Shown here piece by piece: positions 14,901-18,468 of a stretch of DNA of 18,468 nt. The notes below the pieces were generated by a model, which saw nothing but the letters and a program-made list of their open reading frames with translations, did not search any database and was not told the DNA's origin. The stretch lies in assembly GCA_944386315.1 (NCBI GenBank), contig CALXAS010000007.1:1-18468 (forward strand), written 5' to 3'. The position numbers and the translations under genes are program-made. Numbering within the stretch: the stretch's first letter is position 1; each line of letters starts with the position of its first letter. The DNA comes from an uncultured Clostridia bacterium (GTDB lineage Bacteria; Bacillota; Clostridia; TANB77; CAG-508).

Positions 14901-15544
14901 AACAAGCAACCAAACAAGTAAATCAGCTAAGAAATGCCATAAGAGATTTAGGAAGCATTAATATAGATTCTATAGAGGAATATAAAAAGACAAAAGAAAG
15001 ATATGACTTTATGGCAGAACAGCGATTAGACTTAGAAAATGCAGCATCTAACTTGAGAAAAATGATTGCAGAGATGACCGAAACCATGAAAATACAATTT
15101 GCAGAAAAGTTTAAAATCATTAACCAAAACTTTAATGAAGTGTTTGTAGAATTATTTGGTGGAGGAAAAGCAGAACTTATTTTAGAAGATGAAAATAATA
15201 TTCTAGAATGTGGTATTGATATTCGCGTACAACCAACAGGAAAAAAACTACAAAATATGATGCTATTATCAGGTGGAGAAAGAGCTTTTACAGCAATTGC
15301 CCTATTATTTGCTATTTTAAAAATTAATCCAGCACCTTTCTGTATCTTAGATGAGATAGAGGCAGCATTAGACGATGTCAACGTGTATCGATTTGCAGAA
15401 TACCTAAAAAAATTCAGTAAAGAAACACAATTCTTAGTCATTACCCATAGGAAAGGAACCATGGAATCTGCAGATGCCGTATATGGTGTAACCATGGAGG
15501 AAAATGGTATTAGTAAATTGTTATCTATGAGATTAGGACAATAA
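11993..15544 (+). CDS. smc: chromosome segregation/condensation ATPase SMC
   Basis: Ring-shaped ATPase that, with ScpA and ScpB, extrudes and organises DNA loops on the nucleoid. It is 1183 aa, normal length. The N-terminal ATPase half has Walker A GPNGSGKSN (31-39). A first long coiled coil (about 170-500) follows, extremely rich in E, K and Q. The hinge (about 520-670) starts GMHGVLANLIS and ends with the glycine-rich SSGSMTGGS. The return coiled coil (about 680-1030) leads to the C-terminal ATPase half with signature LLSGGERAFTAIALLF (about 1091-1106) and Walker B CILDEIEAALDD (about 1116). All ATPase motifs are intact. Start: AAAGGTG (11980-11986) lies 6 nt before ATG 11993; an in-frame GTG at 11984 overlaps that site. 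Unlike the common Bacillota order rnc-smc-ftsY, it has its own promoter and terminators. Confidence 0.97.
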   Translation: MYLKRLELQGFKSFADRTVLEFRPGITAVIGPNGSGKSNISDSIRWVLGEQSMKSLRGSSSSDIIFAGTQNRKSLGFAEVSIVIDNTDGKLPIEYNEVTVTRKLYRSGETGYFINKAPCRLKDILELFMDTGIGKDGYSIIGQGKIDEILSNKSEDRRRVFEEAAGIVKYRTRKAESEKKLEQTKLNLLRINDILSEIEGSLEPLKMQSEKAKKFLDLREELKTVEVGLFLYNIESYREKLEALVRDEDIMQSQYDAENTKQEEASRLKERLNEEINQITQRIEEMQNEKFESSNQIEKMNSETNVAKQRMASNEENRIRFAEEIKEVETRIQELEEEKKQKQDKKENLQDNRKKFEEELTQKEEELKELTQKLSHKELEIEEKKKAVEEYTNEKYEVAGKINAQDMQWETLQKRQKALKQEITGTIAELDSARMQKQELNKNFYEIEKNRNETIKKQEEIAKEQQESMQKRKSFEEKINQLSYEIRMKQSRKQFLEETEREKEGYNKSVKSLLLACDKEESLRKGMHGVLANLISVPKEYETAIEMALGAALQNIVTETEEDAKKLIQYLRDKNLGRASFLPMTSVKARPLENLNQKGIEGVIGVASSLVSCKKQYEGIISNLLGKTVIVENMDSAIKLAKQNHYAFRIVTLQGDILNSSGSMTGGSVANKTVNILGRGREIEELEKQLQGMKQELEKQEKQKQEYENGNQSLLEKVESMQNQRQEIEATYGAEKQKIIAIEETIQKLEQRLAKQKEEEAKSEEQKTENRAEKQRLEARVQEIGKEMEKLQLEIAEFVKVNQDNQAYIDNLNLDITNLKISVSSFDESSLSMEEMIERIEQDIQNQKISKQNKQQQIEKAVEENQSLQEKIKEFEIEIEKIKERIANSGEEVETCKQTRIEKQQSLKQKEEEIQSQFKVLEDLKEQIVKMDIKKNKIEQDVQDTINTLWEEYEITPNHAEGYHKPSNVQQATKQVNQLRNAIRDLGSINIDSIEEYKKTKERYDFMAEQRLDLENAASNLRKMIAEMTETMKIQFAEKFKIINQNFNEVFVELFGGGKAELILEDENNILECGIDIRVQPTGKKLQNMMLLSGGERAFTAIALLFAILKINPAPFCILDEIEAALDDVNVYRFAEYLKKFSKETQFLVITHRKGTMESADAVYGVTMEENGISKLLSMRLGQ

Positions 15545-15558
15545 TCGACATAAAAATT

Positions 15559-15596
15559 AAAATGTCCATTTAACCCTGACTTAAATGAGACATTTT
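15559..15596 (+). terminator. hairpin after smc
   Basis: AAAATGTC CATTTAA (15559-15573) pairs with TTAAATG and GACATTTT (15581-15596) around one bulged A, a 15-bp stem with loop CCCTGAC and T's in the 3' arm. It begins 15 nt after the smc stop. Confidence 0.6.
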
Positions 15597-15609
15597 GAAT
15601 AAAAATTAC

Positions 15610-15640
15610 CAAAAGCCCCAGAAGTCTACTGGGGCTTTTG
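15610..15640. terminator. bidirectional terminator between smc and the 83-aa gene
   Basis: Perfect 12-bp GC-containing stem CAAAAGCCCCAG (15610-15621) / CTGGGGCTTTTG (15629-15640), 7-nt loop. It lies 2 nt beyond the stop of the minus-strand gene and also backs up the smc terminator. Confidence 0.8.
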
Positions 15641-15642
15641 CG

Positions 15643-15894
15643 TTAGGCTTTCATATGCGGTGCTATTGCCGACATAATTTTCATATAGCCGGGATAGTTG
15701 ACCCTATAGGTCATAGCACCTGTTTTCTCAATGTAAGGCTGAGAAAGACAGTTAGGAGAGACTTTCACATTTCTATAAATTAGTGAGTCAATCTCCTGCA
15801 TTACAGTATTAATGAGAGAAGGCTCATCGGTCAGTAAGATGGACCGAGAGTTATTTCCTACAAAGTTAAATCGAATACTCCTAGTGTTATTCAT
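15643..15894 (-). CDS. hypothetical 83-aa protein
   Basis: I do not recognise this family. AGGAGG (15907-15902) lies 7 nt before ATG 15894 and a consensus-like promoter (15942-15970) lies upstream, so it is almost certainly expressed. The sequence begins with an Arg/Asn-rich strand (NNTRSIRFNFVGNNSRSILL), has a likely helix (EPSLINTVMQEIDSLIYRN), and ends with Tyr/Pro-rich YRVNYPGYMKIMSAIAPHMKA. There is no signal peptide or membrane helix and only one Cys. It ends at a shared bidirectional terminator. Its neighbour upstream is a YtaF-like gene in the same direction, but the separate promoter argues for independent expression. A role in sporulation or the cell surface would be a guess. Confidence 0.8.
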   Translation of the reverse strand: MNNTRSIRFNFVGNNSRSILLTDEPSLINTVMQEIDSLIYRNVKVSPNCLSQPYIEKTGAMTYRVNYPGYMKIMSAIAPHMKA

Positions 15895-15941
15895 ATGAAC
15901 TCCTCCTTTTATACAAACAAAACAAAAGTTGCATACTAGTG

Positions 15942-15970
15942 ATTATATCACGACTTAACATAAAAATCAA
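15942..15970 (-). promoter_or_regulatory. promoter of the 83-aa protein gene
   Basis: On the minus strand: TTGATT (15970-15965), a 17-nt spacer and TATAAT (15947-15942). The -35 abuts the stop of the upstream membrane-protein gene. A small palindrome GTGAT-TAT-ATCAC surrounds the -10 and could be an operator. Confidence 0.6.
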
Positions 15971-16510
15971 CTAAAAAATCAATTTAGTGATAGCAATACC
16001 AATTAATAGAATACCGGAGATTAAATTCCAGATGTTTTCAGGTAGTCGGGAATTTTTTTGTATTTTTCTGCCAATGTAGCTACCAAAACTTAAAAAAATC
16101 AGTTGAAAAATAGCAACTAATAAAGGAAAAATAAAGGAATGAAACCCAATCATGCTGCTTCCTATTCCAATACCAATGGCATCCAAAGAAAGGGCTACTC
16201 CCAGAAAAATAGCTTCTTTACTATCAATGTGATTAGAATGGTCAAAATCAGCATTAGAAGGCTGCACTATCATCCATATTCCTAAAAGAATAAGAAGTAG
16301 CGTTCCTATAAGGTCTGTAACATTAGAGGGCAAAAAAGCAGAAATGGCTTTTCCAGCTAATAAAGACAGGCTCGTAATAAAAAAAGAAATGAGAAATAAA
16401 ATCCATTTAGCCCAAAAAGTAATTTTGGTATTTTTTAAGCCATAGGTCATGCCAATACCAAGAGAATCGATACTAACACAAATAGCGAGTAAAATAAAAC
16501 TGCAATACAT
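15971..16510 (-). CDS. MntP/YtaF-family membrane protein
   Basis: Integral membrane protein of 179 aa with about six hydrophobic segments (near 2-22, 34-53, 65-83, 99-119, 125-145 and 161-178). It shows the family's internal duplication: a first half with SID (13-15) in CVSIDSLGIGMTYG and a second with SLD (108-110) in ALSLDAIGIGIG. In MntP manganese exporters such paired Asp residues line the transport site. The SxDSxGxGxTYG form and size fit the YtaF branch, described as a sporulation membrane protein in Bacillus, better than MntP. The middle loop is His/Asp-rich (DFDHSNHIDSKE), which could bind a metal. AGGAGG lies 12 nt before ATG 16510. Metal substrate is not known; manganese export is the alternative. 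Confidence 0.8.
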   Translation of the reverse strand: MYCSFILLAICVSIDSLGIGMTYGLKNTKITFWAKWILFLISFFITSLSLLAGKAISAFLPSNVTDLIGTLLLILLGIWMIVQPSNADFDHSNHIDSKEAIFLGVALSLDAIGIGIGSSMIGFHSFIFPLLVAIFQLIFLSFGSYIGRKIQKNSRLPENIWNLISGILLIGIAITKLIF

Positions 16511-16633
16511 AGTTATCTAAGTCCTCCTTTGTTAATAATATATGTAAACTTTAAAAAATAAGTGAAAAAAGAATATTATGGGATAAGCCTTGCATATATA
16601 TAGGATAAATCATATACAAAGGAGAGGATAAAT

Positions 16634-18468
16634 ATGTGGCATACAAAAGGAATTTCTAAAGTAGAAGAAGAGTTTGGGACAAGTATTAGACAGGGCTTAT
16701 CTGGAAAAGAAGCAAAAGAAAGACTGCAAAAGGAGGGACCAAATGAACTAACAAGCAAAAAGAAAGAATCGTTACTAGTACGTTTCTTAAAACAATTTAA
16801 CGACTTTATGATTATTATTTTAATTATAGCATCCATTATTTCAGCAGTAGTAGCAAGCATAGAGGGAAGCGGAGACTATATGGATTCCATTATTATTATA
16901 GCCATTGTAATAGTGAATGCAATGATGGGAGTTTTGCAAGAAGCAAAGGCAGAAAAAGCATTAGAGGCATTAAAGAATATGACAGCACCTACAGCAAAAG
17001 TAAAAAGAGAGGGAAAGGTACAAACCATACCGGGGATAGAAGTAGTACCGGGAGACGTTATTCTTTTAGAAGCAGGAAATTACGTGCCAGCAGATGCTAG
17101 AATTATAAAAGCATCGAATTTAAAAATAGAAGAAGCCAGCCTTACAGGAGAAACGGTAGCAGTAGAAAAGCAAGAAGGAATTATAAAAGAAGGAGCAATA
17201 GCCATAGGGGATATGTATAATATGGTATTCGCCTCTACTATAGTGGTGAACGGACACGGTGAGGCAATTGTAACCCAAACAGGAATGCATACAAAAGTGG
17301 GACAAATTGCTAATATGATTATGGAGGAAGAGGCTCCACAAACACCAATTCAAAAAAAGTTAGCAGAAGTAGGAAAAGCCTTGGGAATAGCCTGCTTAAG
17401 TATATGCGCTCTTATCTTTGTAATAGGGCTCTTTAAACAAATATCTCCAATAGAAATGTTTATGACTTCTGTGGGACTTGCTGTAGCAGCTATTCCAGAA
17501 GGATTGCCAGCCATTGTTACCATAGTATTATCGATAGGCGTTACAAAAATGGCAAAGAAAAATAGCATTATTAGGCATCTACCAGCAGTAGAAACATTAG
17601 GTAGTAGTAGCGTTATTTGTTCAGATAAAACAGGAACATTAACTCAAAATAAAATGACAGTAAGAGAAGTATTTACTATAGGAGACACGAAAGAAGAACT
17701 AGCCCTTCAGTTTGGAACTATGTGTAGTGATGTAGTAGCAGAAGAAAAAGAAGCAGGACAAGAATTAGTAGGAGAAGCAACAGAAATTGCTATTGTAAGA
17801 GGAGCCATAGAAAAAGGCATTCGAAAAGAAAAATTAGAGAAAGAAACACCAAGAGTAGCAGATATTCCATTTGATTCTAATAGAAAAAGAATGAGTACCA
17901 TTCATGAAAAAGAAGGACAATATCAAATTGTATGTAAAGGAGCGCCAGATGTTTTATTAGAGAGATGCTCCTATTATCAAGACGGAGAAAAAATAAGTGG
18001 ACTTACCCCTCGCATAAAGGAACAAATAGAAAAACAGAATGAAAAAATGGCAGAAAATGCACTTAGAGTAATCGCAGTTGCTTATAAAATGCAAAGAGTA
18101 TTACCAAATACAATAAAAAGTGAAGAAATAGAAAATGAGCTTATTTTTGTAGGATTAATAGGCATGATAGATCCTCCAAGAGAAGGTGTAAAAGAAGCGG
18201 TAGCTACTTGTAGAAAAGCAGGAATTAAAACTGTAATGATAACAGGTGACCATGTCATTACTGCCAAAGCCATTGCCAAAGAGTTAGGCATTTTGAAAAG
18301 TGGAGATAAAAGTATTACAGGAGCAGAATTAGAAAAATTATCACAAAAAGAATTAGAAAAAAATATTATGGGATATTCTGTTTTCGCAAGAGTATCGCCA
18401 GAGCATAAAGTAAGAATTGTAAAAGCTTTTCAGAGTACAGGAGCAGTGGTAGCTATGACAGGAGATGG
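16634..18468 (+). CDS. Ca2+-type P-type ATPase, 3'-truncated by window edge
   Basis: Membrane pump driven by ATP through a phospho-aspartate, probably exporting Ca2+. The 611 visible codons show the N-terminal cytoplasmic segment, M1-M2 (about 53-72 and 84-103), the actuator loop SLTGET (T171-G172-E173), M3-M4 with the Ca-site motif AAIPEGLP (P288, E289), the phosphorylation site SDKTGTLTQ (D331), nucleotide-domain CKGAPDVLLERC (about 435) and the hinge motif TGD (537-539). The window ends at MTGDG, just where GDGVND is expected. Roughly 270 residues, with M5 onward, should lie beyond. PEGLP and KGAP point to the SERCA/PMCA-like type II group (YloB in Bacillus) rather than heavy-metal pumps, since no CPC motif is present. 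AAAGGAG (16618-16624) is 9 nt before the ATG. It is divergent from the YtaF-like gene. Confidence 0.93.
   Translation, partial: MWHTKGISKVEEEFGTSIRQGLSGKEAKERLQKEGPNELTSKKKESLLVRFLKQFNDFMIIILIIASIISAVVASIEGSGDYMDSIIIIAIVIVNAMMGVLQEAKAEKALEALKNMTAPTAKVKREGKVQTIPGIEVVPGDVILLEAGNYVPADARIIKASNLKIEEASLTGETVAVEKQEGIIKEGAIAIGDMYNMVFASTIVVNGHGEAIVTQTGMHTKVGQIANMIMEEEAPQTPIQKKLAEVGKALGIACLSICALIFVIGLFKQISPIEMFMTSVGLAVAAIPEGLPAIVTIVLSIGVTKMAKKNSIIRHLPAVETLGSSSVICSDKTGTLTQNKMTVREVFTIGDTKEELALQFGTMCSDVVAEEKEAGQELVGEATEIAIVRGAIEKGIRKEKLEKETPRVADIPFDSNRKRMSTIHEKEGQYQIVCKGAPDVLLERCSYYQDGEKISGLTPRIKEQIEKQNEKMAENALRVIAVAYKMQRVLPNTIKSEEIENELIFVGLIGMIDPPREGVKEAVATCRKAGIKTVMITGDHVITAKAIAKELGILKSGDKSITGAELEKLSQKELEKNIMGYSVFARVSPEHKVRIVKAFQSTGAVVAMTGD

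Noticed and set aside
14923..15612. 229-codon open frame antisense to smc
   Set aside because: It lies almost wholly within smc, whose ATPase motifs are clear in the + frame. The antisense frame has no ribosome binding site or family motif and uses codons expected of a mirror frame.
16590..16618. TTGCAT-17-TATACA as promoter of the P-type ATPase
   Set aside because: The start would fall at or after the Shine-Dalgarno (AAAGGAG 16618-16624), leaving the mRNA without it.
1..18468. tRNA or rRNA genes, CRISPR array, insertion sequence or prophage
   Set aside because: No cloverleaf with CCA end, no regularly spaced repeats, and no transposase or phage genes were seen on either strand.

Overview
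The window is an AT-rich chromosomal segment (roughly one third G+C by eye) of an anaerobic, probably spore-forming member of the Clostridia (Bacillota). Four things point that way: an [FeFe] hydrogenase, L-lactate dehydrogenase and bifunctional AdhE for fermentation; a T-box leader in front of aspS; a YtaF/MntP-type membrane protein; and purine-rich coding strands with AGGAGG-type ribosome binding sites. I cannot name the genus.

Layout. 1-2457 (+): the 3' part of hydA, cut by the left edge, then ldh. 2458-2805: an intergenic stretch that looks empty but holds a compact convergent two-RNA locus. A consensus promoter on + drives a ~66-nt RNA. A second promoter on - drives a ~180-nt mRNA with a good Shine-Dalgarno and a 31-codon ORF. 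The + RNA carries a near-perfect antisense copy of the small gene's translation start, and the loops of the two terminators are complementary. 2806-5232 (-): leuS. 5343-6307 (+): two unrecognised small genes, each with its own promoter and terminator. 6334-9042 (+): adhE, then a long perfect hairpin. 9141-9732 (+): a type II toxin-antitoxin pair (Phd/YefM-like antitoxin, RelE/ParE-like toxin) with a palindromic operator on its -10. 9784-11875 (-): aspS under a T-box leader whose specifier loop reads AAC (Asn), not an Asp codon. 11913-15596 (+): a stand-alone smc. 15610-16510 (-): an unrecognised 83-aa protein and a YtaF/MntP-like membrane protein. 16634-end (+): a Ca2+-type P-type ATPase cut by the right edge.

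How the genes work together. HydA, Ldh and AdhE are three alternative ways to dispose of reductant (H2, lactate, ethanol). LeuRS and AspRS supply translation, and the Asn-reading T-box suggests that AspRS also feeds Asn-tRNA synthesis through an amidotransferase. Smc organises the chromosome. The type II toxin-antitoxin pair is an accessory module between housekeeping genes.

The most interesting element is the convergent RNA/peptide locus at 2480-2805. It has the topology of a type I toxin-antitoxin system of the par/Fst kind, but the peptide is not one I recognise. All coordinates and pairings were worked out by eye; no database search or folding program was run.
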